Part shown: positions 25,223 to 34,614 of the stretch, piece after piece
How the letters are laid out: each line of letters begins with the position of its first letter
Numbering within the stretch: the stretch's first letter is position 1
NCBI GenBank assembly: GCA_963756115.1
Contig: CAVWMN010000002.1
Span: 372,001-436,000, forward strand
DNA from: JTS-RE37 sp963756115
GTDB lineage: Bacteria > Bacteroidota > Bacteroidia > Flavobacteriales > Flavobacteriaceae
DNA: 64,000 nucleotides
Reading direction: 5' to 3'
Program-made: the position numbers and the translations under genes
Notes under the pieces: generated by a model
What the model saw: the letters and a program-made list of their open reading frames with translations, nothing else
The model's database searches: none
Told to the model about the DNA's origin: nothing

Positions 25223-26482
25223 ATGGTTTTTTTATCCCGTTTCAAAAATACAGTATTATTGTGGCTTTTGATACTATCCGCCTGCGGAAACCAGGGGGGA
25301 AAAGACGCAGAAAAATCTGAGCTTTCCCTGGTTGTGGACGTCCCCGAAAAAAATGCTGCCGTGATAGTAGGGGCCAACAAGGTGGAGGCATATCTCCCGG
25401 TCCTGCAGGGCAGGAAAATTGCTGTCGTGGCGAACCAAACCAGCGTAATATTCCGGGATGCCGCAAATGACAGTTCGGGAACCCCGGGATATACCCATTT
25501 GGTGGATTCGCTCTTGTCCCTGGGGATCGACATACAAAAGGTTTTTGCACCGGAACATGGTTTTCGCGGGGATGCAGATGCCGGTGAACATGTTAAGGAT
25601 GGTACGGATTTCCGGACTGGGTTGCCTGTCATTTCCCTCTATGGGTCCAACCGGAAACCCGGGGAAGAACAGTTGGCGGGACTGGATATGGTAGTTTTTG
25701 ATATACAGGATGTTGGGGTGCGGTTTTACACCTATATCGCTACGTTGCAGTTAATAATGGAGGCTTGTGCGGAAAACGATATCCCTGTGATGGTCCTGGA
25801 CCGGCCGAACCCCAATGGTTGGTATGTTGACGGTCCTACGATGGAGCCACAACATTCCGGATTCCTGGGAATGACAACGATTCCACTGGTATATGGTTTA
25901 ACGATCGGGGAATACGCCACAATGATCAATGAAGAAGGATGGCTGGAAAACGGCGTACGCGCTCAGCTTGAAGTAATCCCCCTACAGCACTATACACACC
26001 AGACACGGTATAGCCTGCCGATCCGGCCTTCCCCAAACCTACCCAACGACGTTTCGATCAACCTCTACCCCAGCCTGGGCCTGTTTGAAGGCACCAATGT
26101 CAATGCAGGCCGGGGTACTGAATTCCAGTTTCAACGGTATGGGGCACCTTTTATGGATAGTACTGCCTATGATTTCAGTTATATTCCTGCCCCTAATTTC
26201 GGTTCCAAAAATCCCAAGCACAGCGGGGAGCGTTGTTACGGAAAGGATCTGTCGCAGTATCCTGAAATAAGTGAGGTATCGTTGCAATGGATCATAGATG
26301 CCTATAGGAATACCCGGGACAAAAAAGTATTTTTTATTACCGCCGGTTTTACCAGGCACGCCGGTACGGAGCTACTCCAGCAACAGATCGAAGCGGGGCT
26401 ATCGGAAAAGGAAATAAAGGAATCCTGGCAGCCTGATCTCGAAAAATATCAGAAAATACGGGAGAAATACATTCGGTATTAA
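25223..26482 (+). CDS. DUF1343 (NamZ-like) lipoprotein
   Basis: The 419-aa protein has a lipoprotein signal ending at C21 (LLILSACG), followed by a DUF1343 domain. Visible family blocks are VVANQTS, FAPEHGFRGDADAGE, DIQDVGVRFYTYI, DRPNPNGW and PSPNLP. The founding NamZ protein is an exo-beta-N-acetylmuramidase for peptidoglycan turnover, so muropeptide or MurNAc recycling outside the cytoplasm is likely. The start codon is 3 bp from the divergent LolE-like gene, so both promoters must lie inside the opposite reading frames. Confidence 0.85.
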   Translation: MVFLSRFKNTVLLWLLILSACGNQGGKDAEKSELSLVVDVPEKNAAVIVGANKVEAYLPVLQGRKIAVVANQTSVIFRDAANDSSGTPGYTHLVDSLLSLGIDIQKVFAPEHGFRGDADAGEHVKDGTDFRTGLPVISLYGSNRKPGEEQLAGLDMVVFDIQDVGVRFYTYIATLQLIMEACAENDIPVMVLDRPNPNGWYVDGPTMEPQHSGFLGMTTIPLVYGLTIGEYATMINEEGWLENGVRAQLEVIPLQHYTHQTRYSLPIRPSPNLPNDVSINLYPSLGLFEGTNVNAGRGTEFQFQRYGAPFMDSTAYDFSYIPAPNFGSKNPKHSGERCYGKDLSQYPEISEVSLQWIIDAYRNTRDKKVFFITAGFTRHAGTELLQQQIEAGLSEKEIKESWQPDLEKYQKIREKYIRY

Positions 26483-26524
26483 AAACCTGAAAATTTCACA
26501 ATCCTTCAATTTGCCTTGCTGAGA

Positions 26525-27385
26525 TTAACTTTCGGCAACCTTGCTTTCCCCTTCATCCGGAATACAGGTGGGCTTGCGGTATTTGTGAAATGGTTGTTTT
26601 AACAGCCCGGTCAGACTTGCATTTTCAACCCTGTCGGGGAAGGTGTCCACACCATAAACGATGGTATCCCTGTCTAACTTCCTGAAGGTCCCTAAGAGTC
26701 TGTCCCAGATTGAGAAAATATTGCCGTAGTTGGAATCGGTATATGGAAGTTGGTAGTGGTGGTGCACCTTGTGCATATCCGGGGAAACCACAACCCAGCT
26801 GAGCAGCTCATCAACTTTTCCCGGGAGGCGGATATTGGCATGGCCAAACTGGGTGGCAATAAGGGATAGTGACTGGTACAGCATAACTATCCCAATCGGG
26901 GTTCCGGCCAGGAATACCCCGAAAAGTGTAAAGGAAAACCGGATGAGACTCTCCAGTGGATGGTGCCTGTTGGCGGTAGTGGTATCCACTTCATGGTCTG
27001 TATGGTGTACCAGGTGGATCATCCACAGGGGTTTTACCTGATGTTCCACATAATGTGGGAGATAGGCCCCGAAAAAATCAAGCAAAAGGACACCTAAAAC
27101 AATATAAAGCCATAAGGGCATTGTCGGGAGCCAGTGAAGGATGCCAAACTCATTGGCGGAGACCCAGTCGCTGCTTTGCAGGAGCAGGAAGGCAAGCGCA
27201 AAATTGATCAGGATGGTCGTAACCGTAAAGAATATATTGGGAAAGGCATGCCGCCATTTGCTGTAATTGAATTTAAATAGGGGCACGGCCCCTTCGAGCA
27301 GCCAGAAAAAGGTCAGGCCTGAAACCAGGATAAGGCTCCTGTGCGAGGATGGGATGGTTTCAAAGTATGTAAGGATCGACTCCAT
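26525..27385 (-). CDS. Sterol desaturase / fatty-acid hydroxylase family membrane protein
   Basis: The 286-aa protein has four to five membrane helices and the His-box set of the family: HYVEH near 114, HLVHHTDHEVD near 128, NRHHP near 142, and DMHKVHHHY near 206. The boxes bind a di-iron centre that hydroxylates or desaturates lipids. It is transcribed alone. Bacteroidota members are involved in modifying lipids or carotenoids, but the substrate here is unknown. Confidence 0.85.
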   Translation of the reverse strand: MESILTYFETIPSSHRSLILVSGLTFFWLLEGAVPLFKFNYSKWRHAFPNIFFTVTTILINFALAFLLLQSSDWVSANEFGILHWLPTMPLWLYIVLGVLLLDFFGAYLPHYVEHQVKPLWMIHLVHHTDHEVDTTTANRHHPLESLIRFSFTLFGVFLAGTPIGIVMLYQSLSLIATQFGHANIRLPGKVDELLSWVVVSPDMHKVHHHYQLPYTDSNYGNIFSIWDRLLGTFRKLDRDTIVYGVDTFPDRVENASLTGLLKQPFHKYRKPTCIPDEGESKVAES

Positions 27386-27449
27386 ATCTCCCTGTAAAGA
27401 TACTACTTAGGGTCTGAATGTGGGAAATTCCGAAACCCCGATGCGTTGT

Positions 27450-27947
27450 CTATTTGAGGTTTACCTTCTTTTTCATTGCTTCCACAATGGAATAAGCTGC
27501 CGGGCAGATAGCCACATTTTTCAGGGTCAGGTCCCCGATCTGATGGAATTTTTTACGGTTGGTATGCGGAAATTCACTGCAGGCTTTAGGCCTTACCGGG
27601 TAGATTGAACAATAATTATCGGGACCTAAAAATGTACAGGGAAGCTGTTGCAACACATAATCATTATCCTCATCCACCTCAAGATACTGCTCGATAAACC
27701 GCCCTGGTTTAAGTCGCAAATGCTTTGAAATCCGCTGGATATCGGTTTGGGTAAACAGCGGCCCGGTGGTTTTGCAACAATTGGCGCATTGGAGGCAATC
27801 CATTTCCTGGAATGCGGTCCGGTGTAATTCCTGCATGAGCACATCCAGGCCCTTCGGGGGTTTCTTTTTGAGTTTGGCAAAGAATTGCTTGTTTTCCCCA
27901 TGTTTTTCCTTAGCCTTAGCCGGTAGTTGTTCCAGTATTTCTTTCAT
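27450..27947 (-). CDS. YkgJ-type Cys-cluster protein
   Basis: The 165-aa protein contains the UPF0153/YkgJ metal-binding pattern: CLQCANCCKTTGPLFT near residue 47, then CTFLGPDNYCSIYPVRPKACSEFP near residue 103. These cysteines probably bind zinc or an iron-sulfur cluster. Family function is unresolved. It diverges from a methyltransferase gene, with 44 bp between starts. Confidence 0.8.
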   Translation of the reverse strand: MKEILEQLPAKAKEKHGENKQFFAKLKKKPPKGLDVLMQELHRTAFQEMDCLQCANCCKTTGPLFTQTDIQRISKHLRLKPGRFIEQYLEVDEDNDYVLQQLPCTFLGPDNYCSIYPVRPKACSEFPHTNRKKFHQIGDLTLKNVAICPAAYSIVEAMKKKVNLK

Positions 27948-27980
27948 GGTCCGCAGGTTTTCAAATCATTCCGGAATGCC

Positions 27981-27988
27981 TAAATTTG
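27981..27988 (+). promoter_or_regulatory. -7 box of the methyltransferase gene
   Basis: TAAATTTG matches TAnnTTTG and ends 3 bp before the ATG at 27992, so this message is probably leaderless. A TTTTC stretch about 20 bp upstream is a weak -33 candidate. Confidence 0.5.
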
Positions 27989-27991
27989 TAG

Positions 27992-28756
27992 ATGGCCAAT
28001 ACCGTTAAAAAAACTGCCTTAAGGCAGCATGCAATTCCGGATATGCCTGATATCCTGGGCCAGGCGCTTCTGGAATATCACAAAGGTACTTATTCCGGGG
28101 ATATCAGGACCTATTCCTCACTTGGTGAAGAATCCGTATTGCCCCTCCCCTACCTTTTCAGGGATTACGCGGGCATGCCCCACCTGGAACAGGTTGCCCT
28201 GGCTAATTGTACCGGGAAAATACTGGACATAGGCTGTGGGGCAGGCAGCCATGCGTTATACCTTCAGAACCGTGGCTTAAACGTAACCGGAATTGACGCA
28301 TCTGCGGGTGCCATTGAGACCTGTATTGGCAGGGGTTTAAAAAAGACGCTTCATGGGGATATCTGCCATTTTTCCGGCATGAAATTCGATACGCTGTTGT
28401 TGCTGATGAACGGGATCGGGATAGCCGGCCGGTTGGGGCACCTGGAATCTTTCCTGGACCATCTTGGTTCCATGCTGAATCCCGGCGGGCAAATACTTTT
28501 GGATTCGAGTAATATCATCTATATGTTCGAGGAAGATGGGAAGGGCCATTATCTGTTGCCCGATACGGAAAGTTATTATGGTGAAGTTGAGTTCACCATG
28601 GAATATAATGGAAAATCGGGGACGAGATTCCCCTGGCTATATCTGGACGAAAAAACTTTGGAAGCTGCTGCAAAGCGCACTAATTTTGCATTTGAAATAA
28701 TTCTGAAAGGGGCACACTTCGATTACCTGGCTAAATTAACACCACTGGACAAATAG
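27992..28756 (+). CDS. Class I SAM-dependent methyltransferase
   Basis: The 254-aa protein has the SAM-binding motif I (ILDIGCGAGSHALYL near residue 73) and a downstream GIDAS acidic loop. The rest fits a class I Rossmann methyltransferase of about 250 aa. It diverges from the YkgJ gene and is followed by a metalloprotease gene 61 bp later. The methyl acceptor cannot be predicted. Confidence 0.85.
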   Translation: MANTVKKTALRQHAIPDMPDILGQALLEYHKGTYSGDIRTYSSLGEESVLPLPYLFRDYAGMPHLEQVALANCTGKILDIGCGAGSHALYLQNRGLNVTGIDASAGAIETCIGRGLKKTLHGDICHFSGMKFDTLLLLMNGIGIAGRLGHLESFLDHLGSMLNPGGQILLDSSNIIYMFEEDGKGHYLLPDTESYYGEVEFTMEYNGKSGTRFPWLYLDEKTLEAAAKRTNFAFEIILKGAHFDYLAKLTPLDK

Positions 28757-28817
28757 CTGCACCTGGCCGGTGCGGAAAAAAGGGCAGGGTGTTATTATAA
28801 TTTAAAGGAAAATATTT

Positions 28818-29612
28818 ATGAAAAAGTATACCATTTTTTTACTGACAATGCTATTGGGGCTGGTAAATTGTTCAAAGGACAGTAACGGCGACCCGGTTGC
28901 CGTACCCATTGACAAAACAGCAAATCTTAAGGGGACCGGCGATTCGGCACACGACATTTTATCCAATGAAAAATTTACAAAACTGCAATTGGAAATAGCC
29001 TATGTTACCGGTTTTAAACCCTCTCAAGAGGCGATGGATGGATTTGTGACATTCCTGCGGGAACGGACATTCAAACAGGACATAGAGGTACTGTACCGGG
29101 AATTGCCTTCGCCGTCTGAAGATAACCTGACACTGCAGGAAGTTGCCAGGTTGGAGGAAGAGAACCGGACGGCTTATAACAATGGAGCTACCCTGGCCAT
29201 CTATATTTATTTTGCGGATGCACCGTCTGAGGATGACGATACAGATCAGGGTCTGGTAACCCTTGGCGCTGTATACCGTAATACCTCCATGATCGTCTAC
29301 GAAAAGACAGTGCGGGACCTTGCATCTCAAAGCAACCAGATATCCAATGCTGATGTGGAGTCTTCCACACTCCACCATGAATTCGGGCATTTGTTTGGCC
29401 TCGTCAATCTGGGAACCGCTGCCGTCAATAACCATGAGGATCCGGATGCTGTAAACCATTGCAATGTCTCCGGGTGCCTGATGGGTGCCGAGCTTCAGTT
29501 CGGGGATGGAATATTGGGAATGTTGCAGAGCAGGGCTTCCAAAGGATTGGTTGTAGCCCCCGGCCTGGATGCGGAATGCATCCTGGACCTGCAGGCCAAT
29601 GGGGGAAGGTAA
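28818..29612 (+). CDS. Lipoprotein metalloprotease
   Basis: The 264-aa protein has a lipoprotein signal ending at C19 (LLGLVNCS). It carries a zinc-protease motif HHEFGHLFGLVN near residue 182 (HExxH with a following Gly) and a further histidine pair after it (NNHEDP, NHC) that could complete the metal site. Length and layout match the flavobacterial membrane metalloprotease family. It likely acts at the outer face of a membrane, and its substrates are unknown. Confidence 0.8.
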   Translation: MKKYTIFLLTMLLGLVNCSKDSNGDPVAVPIDKTANLKGTGDSAHDILSNEKFTKLQLEIAYVTGFKPSQEAMDGFVTFLRERTFKQDIEVLYRELPSPSEDNLTLQEVARLEEENRTAYNNGATLAIYIYFADAPSEDDDTDQGLVTLGAVYRNTSMIVYEKTVRDLASQSNQISNADVESSTLHHEFGHLFGLVNLGTAAVNNHEDPDAVNHCNVSGCLMGAELQFGDGILGMLQSRASKGLVVAPGLDAECILDLQANGGR

Positions 29613-29620
29613 GCCCGTTA

Positions 29621-30253
29621 TTACGGTATATTCAGGTATTTATGCATTTGGAGGGAAACCTTCCATCGGGGATTTTCCATGACATAATCAACGATCATAG
29701 GGGTCACTTTTTCCCGCACGCTCCATTCGGGCTGGAGGTAAAGAATACAGGAACCGCTTACCTGCCTGGCCTGCTCCTCCGCGAAGATCAGGTCATGTTT
29801 GTTGTATATGATCACTTTGAGTTCATGGGCTTTTTGATGGATGGATCCAACCGGCAGCTTATTCTTTTTGGGAGAAAGGCAGATCCAGTCCCAGATGCCG
29901 GTTAACGGGTAAGCCCCGGAAGTTTCGATATGGGTTTTGAGATGCCGCTCTTTTAATGCACTGGTAAGGGGTTCCATGTCCCAGGTAAGGGGTTCACCCC
30001 CGGTAACCACTATAGTATCGGAATACTTTACAGCATTGTTTACGATACTCTCAATAGCGGTGGGGGGATGGGTTGCTGCATTCCAGCTTTCCTTAACATC
30101 ACACCAGTGACATCCCACATCACAACCGCCTACCCTGATGAAATAGGCTGCCGTGCCTTTATGGAACCCCTCGCCCTGAATGGTATAGAATTCTTCCATC
30201 AGGGGTAACATCACGCCTTTTTCCACCAAATCCAAAACCGCATCTTTAACCAT
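29621..30253 (-). CDS. queE: 7-carboxy-7-deazaguanine synthase
   Basis: The ATG at 30253 gives 210 aa; a longer frame to 30406 lies upstream of the -7 box and has no QueE-like sequence. The radical-SAM cluster motif is CDVGCHWC (C-x3-C-x2-C) near residue 40, after EEFYTIQGEGFHKG. QueE makes 7-carboxy-7-deazaguanine for queuosine in tRNA. It is convergent with the metalloprotease gene and stands alone, without other queuosine genes in the window. Confidence 0.9.
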   Translation of the reverse strand: MVKDAVLDLVEKGVMLPLMEEFYTIQGEGFHKGTAAYFIRVGGCDVGCHWCDVKESWNAATHPPTAIESIVNNAVKYSDTIVVTGGEPLTWDMEPLTSALKERHLKTHIETSGAYPLTGIWDWICLSPKKNKLPVGSIHQKAHELKVIIYNKHDLIFAEEQARQVSGSCILYLQPEWSVREKVTPMIVDYVMENPRWKVSLQMHKYLNIP

Positions 30254-30257
30254 GCCG

Positions 30258-30265
30258 CAAAGATA
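30258..30265 (-). promoter_or_regulatory. -7 box of queE
   Basis: The minus strand reads TATCTTTG, a full match to TAnnTTTG, 4 bp before the ATG at 30253. The message would be leaderless, and this position excludes the longer start. Confidence 0.5.
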
Positions 30266-30472
30266 CGGCCTCATAATTTCACATACCAGCATTCCGCTGG
30301 CATTTCCTGCAATGCGACCTGCAGACATGCAGCCATTTATCTTCCCGGGGCGGAGGCTATCGCCCGGGAGACTGGTCTTTGTCTGCCAAACCGGGGCTTT
30401 GCCCATAAGGCAGGCACTAAAATTGAATTTTCAAACCAAAAAATTACGCTATTTTTATGAAAAATTAACCAA

Positions 30473-31978
30473 ATGGGCAAGCGGGAAGAATTTAAGGGAC
30501 ATATAGAGGAAGGGTATACTACAAAAGGGGATTTTATCAATATGGGGGCGGCCATCTTAGACGGGGAACCAATTACAGGTGCTTTTGTAAAAATTCCACT
30601 CAAAACCCTGAACCGACATGGACTCATCGCCGGGGCTACCGGGACCGGCAAAACAAAAACCCTGCAGGTTTTGGCCGAAAACCTTTCCTTAAAGGGGATC
30701 CCTGTTCTGCTTATGGACCTGAAAGGTGACCTTAGTGGCCTGGCACAGCCCAGCCCCGGTCACCCTAAAATTGATGAGCGCCATGCCAAAATTGGAATCC
30801 CTTTTGAGCCCAATAGCTTCCCGGTGGAAATATTGTCTATCTCGGAACAGGACGGGGTTAAATTGCGCGCCACGGTTTCTGAATTTGGCCCTGTATTGCT
30901 TTCCCGGATACTGGACCTGTCTGAAACCCAGGAAGGGATCGTTGCGGTGATTTTCAAATATTGTGATGACCATAAATTGCCATTGCTGGACCTCAAGGAC
31001 TTTAAAAAGGTCTTGCAGTATGCCACTGAGGGGGGCAAAAAAGAATTCGCAAGGGATTATGGCAGGATTTCCACCAGTTCTACCGGAACTATTCTCCGTA
31101 AGGTGATAGAACTAGAACAACAGGGTGCAACTCTTTTTTTTGGTGAAAAATCTTTTGAGGTGGACGATCTTACCCGGATCGATAATGATGGCCGCGGATA
31201 TATCAATATCATCCGGCTAACCGATATACAGGACAGGCCCAAATTATTTTCTACTTTTATGCTGAGCCTGCTGGCCGAGGTTTACGCTACCTTCCCGGAA
31301 CAGGGGGATAAAGATGTGCCGGAACTGATCATTTTTATTGACGAGGCCCACCTGATCTTCAATGAGGCTTCAAAAGCCCTGTTGGACCAGATTGAGGGCG
31401 TGGTAAAGTTGATCCGTTCCAAGGGGATAGGGCTGTATTTCGTGACCCAAAACCCTACGGATGTTCCTGATGCCGTACTGGCACAACTGGGATTGAAAGT
31501 GCAACACGCGTTACGGGCATTTACGGCGAAGGACAGGAAGGCCATCAAACTGACCGCCGAAAATTATCCGATCTCAGATTATTATGTTACCAAAGATGTG
31601 CTGACCTCCCTGGGAATTGGGGAGGCACTGATATCAGCACTGGATGAAAAAGGCAGGCCAACCCCCCTCGCAGCAACCCTGCTCCGTGCACCTATGAGCC
31701 GTATGGATGTCCTGACAGACAGCGAACTTCAGTCTGTACTGGCAAATTCCAGGCTTGTCGGGAAATATAATGAAGTTATTGACCGGGAGAGTGCCTATGA
31801 ACTCCTGAATGCAAAAATTGAAAAAGCTGAAGAACAGGCGACGAATGCAAAGGAAAATCCACCCCAGCGGACAGTCAGACGGAGAACGAGTACCCGACAG
31901 AACCCCATCGTAAAAGTGCTGACTAGTGCAACATTCATTCGGGGTGTACTGGGTGTCCTAAAAAAAGCCATGAGGTAG
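30473..31978 (+). CDS. HerA-like (DUF853) ATPase
   Basis: The 501-aa protein belongs to the DUF853 branch of HerA/FtsK-type ATPases. The Walker A motif is GATGTGKTKT near residue 58 and the Walker B is LIIFIDEAHLIF near 288, with an arginine-rich tail (RTVRRRTSTR near 470). Members are thought to remodel DNA, but the branch is poorly characterised. A TATTTTTA box 15 bp upstream of the ATG is one base from the -7 consensus. It is followed by a small lipoprotein gene. Confidence 0.8.
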   Translation: MGKREEFKGHIEEGYTTKGDFINMGAAILDGEPITGAFVKIPLKTLNRHGLIAGATGTGKTKTLQVLAENLSLKGIPVLLMDLKGDLSGLAQPSPGHPKIDERHAKIGIPFEPNSFPVEILSISEQDGVKLRATVSEFGPVLLSRILDLSETQEGIVAVIFKYCDDHKLPLLDLKDFKKVLQYATEGGKKEFARDYGRISTSSTGTILRKVIELEQQGATLFFGEKSFEVDDLTRIDNDGRGYINIIRLTDIQDRPKLFSTFMLSLLAEVYATFPEQGDKDVPELIIFIDEAHLIFNEASKALLDQIEGVVKLIRSKGIGLYFVTQNPTDVPDAVLAQLGLKVQHALRAFTAKDRKAIKLTAENYPISDYYVTKDVLTSLGIGEALISALDEKGRPTPLAATLLRAPMSRMDVLTDSELQSVLANSRLVGKYNEVIDRESAYELLNAKIEKAEEQATNAKENPPQRTVRRRTSTRQNPIVKVLTSATFIRGVLGVLKKAMR

Positions 31979-32043
31979 GACCCCCGGAACGCACAAATAA
32001 TTAGTATATCATAAACCGACCCCCGGAAATCCAGAACTAACCA

Positions 32044-32589
32044 ATGAAATATATCCTGCTACTGTCTTTGTCCATGCTGCTCCTTTTCAGTTGTAAAACC
32101 GAGCCAGACACTACTTTTCTCATTACAAAAGGCCGGGTAGGCAAACTGGAACGCGGCAACCCTGTATCCGACCTGGAATCCATATATTCCACAGATTCCA
32201 TTGTAAAGGATACCAACACACCGGGCATTGGCCCAAAGAACCGGAATATCAAGGTTTATGAAAAAGGGGGGACACTGCTGCTGACCCTTACACCCAATGA
32301 TGACAGTATCCCCAAAATTGGGAACATCAGGATACATGATCACCGGTACAGTACTGAAAAAGGGATTGGTCTGGCCAGCACCTTTAAGGATATCAAGGAT
32401 AATTATGTCATACGCAAAATAGTAACTTCCCGGAACAACGTGGTTATATTTATCCAGAATAGTGATATCTACTATACCATCAGCAAGGAGGAACTGCCTG
32501 CCAGCCTTCGCTATGCGGGCAGCACCAATATTGAAGCGGTACAGATCCCGGATAAGGCCAGGATCAAATACGTGATGGTAGGCTGGTAG
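32044..32589 (+). CDS. Hypothetical lipoprotein
   Basis: The 181-aa protein has a lipoprotein signal (SMLLLFSCKTE, C17) and a beta-rich mature part with no catalytic motif that I recognise. GKLERGNPVSDLESIY and the ISKEELPASL segment suggest a small globular domain of about 150 residues. It lies between the ATPase and YitT genes on the same strand, separated by 65 and 30 bp. Function unknown. Confidence 0.7.
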   Translation: MKYILLLSLSMLLLFSCKTEPDTTFLITKGRVGKLERGNPVSDLESIYSTDSIVKDTNTPGIGPKNRNIKVYEKGGTLLLTLTPNDDSIPKIGNIRIHDHRYSTEKGIGLASTFKDIKDNYVIRKIVTSRNNVVIFIQNSDIYYTISKEELPASLRYAGSTNIEAVQIPDKARIKYVMVGW

Positions 32590-32619
32590 TATTGGACCTC
32601 CCTTAAATTAAATAAGCGC

Positions 32620-33603
32620 ATGAATCCATTTTTGCAATACATACTTGTACAACGTGCCAAGAACAAGCTCAAGGGTAGCCTGGCAGATGAACCTATTGAC
32701 AAAAGGAAACTTGTTAGGGAAGTGCGGGCGGGGCAGGTGGAATTCGTCCATTTGGTAAAGGAGATTTTATTTATCGCCGTTGGGGTAACTTCTGCCGGCT
32801 TCGGGCTTAAAGGATTTTTACTCCCCAATTCGTTCATAGATGGCGGCGCAACCGGGCTATCGCTGTTGATACAGGTAAAATCGAATATATCGCTGGGGAT
32901 TTTGCTGATCCTGGTGAATCTCCCATTTATTATTTTGGGGGCCAGAACGATCGGGAAAAAATTTGCTGTAAAAAGTATCCTGGCTATCATTACGTTGGCA
33001 TTGGTCGTGCATTTTCTGCCCTACCCGATCATTACTTCAGATAAACTGCTCATCGCGGTCTTTGGGGGTTTCTTCCTGGGGCTGGGGATCGGGATGAGCA
33101 TGCGGGGCGGCGGGGTAATTGACGGAACGGAGGTACTGGCCATTTACCTCAGCAGGAAATGGCACCTCACCATAGGGGATGTATTGTTGTTGATAAACAT
33201 CCTGATTTTTTCGGCCGGGGCATATTTATTGTCAATTGAAATAGCCTTATATGCCATCCTCACCTATCTTGTTGCCGCCAAAACGGTGGATTATGTTGTG
33301 GAAGGGGTGGAGGAATATATTGGAGTTACGATAATCTCGGATAAGCACGAAGAGATTCGACTGATGCTTACGTTAAACCTGGGGAGGGCCTGTACGATCT
33401 ATAAAGGTCAGCGTGGCTTTAGCCGGGACGGGGAATCGCGGCCGGCCACAGAGATCATCTATACGGTGGTAACCCGGTTAGAACTGGCCAGGCTGAGTAC
33501 CGAAATAGACAAGATAGACAAAAAGGCCTTTGTGATTATGGGGGTAGTCAAAGACCTCAAAGGGGGGATGATCAAGAAAAAGCCCATAAAAAATATTAAA
33601 TAA
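32620..33603 (+). CDS. YitT-family membrane protein
   Basis: The 327-aa protein has five to six membrane helices from about 45 to 220 (GFGLKGFLLPNSFIDGGATGLSLL near 65; MRGGGVIDGTEVLAIYLSRK near 165). It ends with a soluble DUF2179 domain (about 235-310, KGQRGFSRDGESRPATEIIYTVVTR). This is the standard YitT/DUF161 layout, extended by a charged N terminus of about 40 residues. The function of the family is not established. Probably co-transcribed with the lipoprotein gene 30 bp upstream. Confidence 0.85.
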   Translation: MNPFLQYILVQRAKNKLKGSLADEPIDKRKLVREVRAGQVEFVHLVKEILFIAVGVTSAGFGLKGFLLPNSFIDGGATGLSLLIQVKSNISLGILLILVNLPFIILGARTIGKKFAVKSILAIITLALVVHFLPYPIITSDKLLIAVFGGFFLGLGIGMSMRGGGVIDGTEVLAIYLSRKWHLTIGDVLLLINILIFSAGAYLLSIEIALYAILTYLVAAKTVDYVVEGVEEYIGVTIISDKHEEIRLMLTLNLGRACTIYKGQRGFSRDGESRPATEIIYTVVTRLELARLSTEIDKIDKKAFVIMGVVKDLKGGMIKKKPIKNIK

Positions 33604-33691
33604 CCCCGGACCTGCAGAAGGTACGGAAAATTGGATACCACGGATTGGTGCCTGTCCCCTGTCAACCCCGCCGCGGAGCCAACCTGATAAA

Positions 33692-34543
33692 TTGAATTTG
33701 AAAGTTAAAAACACCCTGAATAAAATCCTGCCATACGCCTACGGGTCCTATTTCAACCTGCTGGCAAACCTTTCCCCAAAAATGGCGGCAGTAAAAGCTT
33801 TTGACCTCTTCTGCAGACCGCGAAAGGGACGGGTACTGCAGCATCAGGAAGCCTTCCTCCGGGAAGCCCGTGACCAGGTTATTCAGGTCCGGGACAGGCA
33901 GATACAAACCTACCGGTGGCCGGGTGGGATGGGTACAATACTCCTGCTCCACGGATGGGAAAGCAATACCTTCCGATGGCGCAACCTGATAGCGGCCCTG
34001 CAGCAGCGGGATTATAATATCATCGCACTAGACGCACCGGCACATGGGCATTCCAGCGGCGACACCTTTACTTTTCCGCTTTATGCCGAATGTATGGAGC
34101 ACCTGCTGGCCAGGTACAACCCATCGATGGTTGTTGCCCATTCCATGGGAGGGCTAACCGCGCTGTACCATCAACATGTTTATCCCCGGAATAGCATTGA
34201 AAAGATCGTCACGCTCGGAGCCCCCTCCGGTTTACCGGAACTCATGCAACAGTACCGGCATCTCTTAAAATTCAATGAAAAAGTATACGATGCGATGGAT
34301 GTCTATTTAAGGGAACATTTCAGCTTTGGGATTGACGAACTGTATGTTCCGGAATTTGTAGGATCAATCGGGGCAAAAGGCCTGCTCATCCATGATATAG
34401 AAGATACGATTACCCCGATCGCTGCCTCTGAACAGGTACATGCACGCTGGGCAAACAGTACTTTTATAAAAACCCGGGGTTTGGGCCACTCCCTGAACCA
34501 GGAGGAAGTATATTCACATATCCTGGGTTTCCTGGAACCATAG
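33692..34543 (+). CDS. Alpha/beta hydrolase
   Basis: The 283-aa alpha/beta-hydrolase-fold protein has the oxyanion region LLLHGWESNTFRWRN near residue 87, the nucleophile elbow AHSMGGLTA near residue 149, and the C-terminal histidine in GLGHSLN near 265. An aspartate in IHDIEDTITPIA is a likely third member. No ATG precedes the conserved part, so I accept the TTG start at 33692; the next ATG removes 30 residues. Esterase or related hydrolase, substrate unknown. Confidence 0.8.
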   Translation: MNLKVKNTLNKILPYAYGSYFNLLANLSPKMAAVKAFDLFCRPRKGRVLQHQEAFLREARDQVIQVRDRQIQTYRWPGGMGTILLLHGWESNTFRWRNLIAALQQRDYNIIALDAPAHGHSSGDTFTFPLYAECMEHLLARYNPSMVVAHSMGGLTALYHQHVYPRNSIEKIVTLGAPSGLPELMQQYRHLLKFNEKVYDAMDVYLREHFSFGIDELYVPEFVGSIGAKGLLIHDIEDTITPIAASEQVHARWANSTFIKTRGLGHSLNQEEVYSHILGFLEP

Positions 34544-34614
34544 AAAAGCACTATTTTTAGGTTATGAACTCCGCCCCCTTTATTTGGGGGAGCCGATATA
34601 AAATAAGGATCCTT

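Noticed and set aside
28757..28790. GCACC/GGTGC hairpin after the methyltransferase gene as a terminator
   Set aside because: Short stem followed by A residues and not T on the coding strand.
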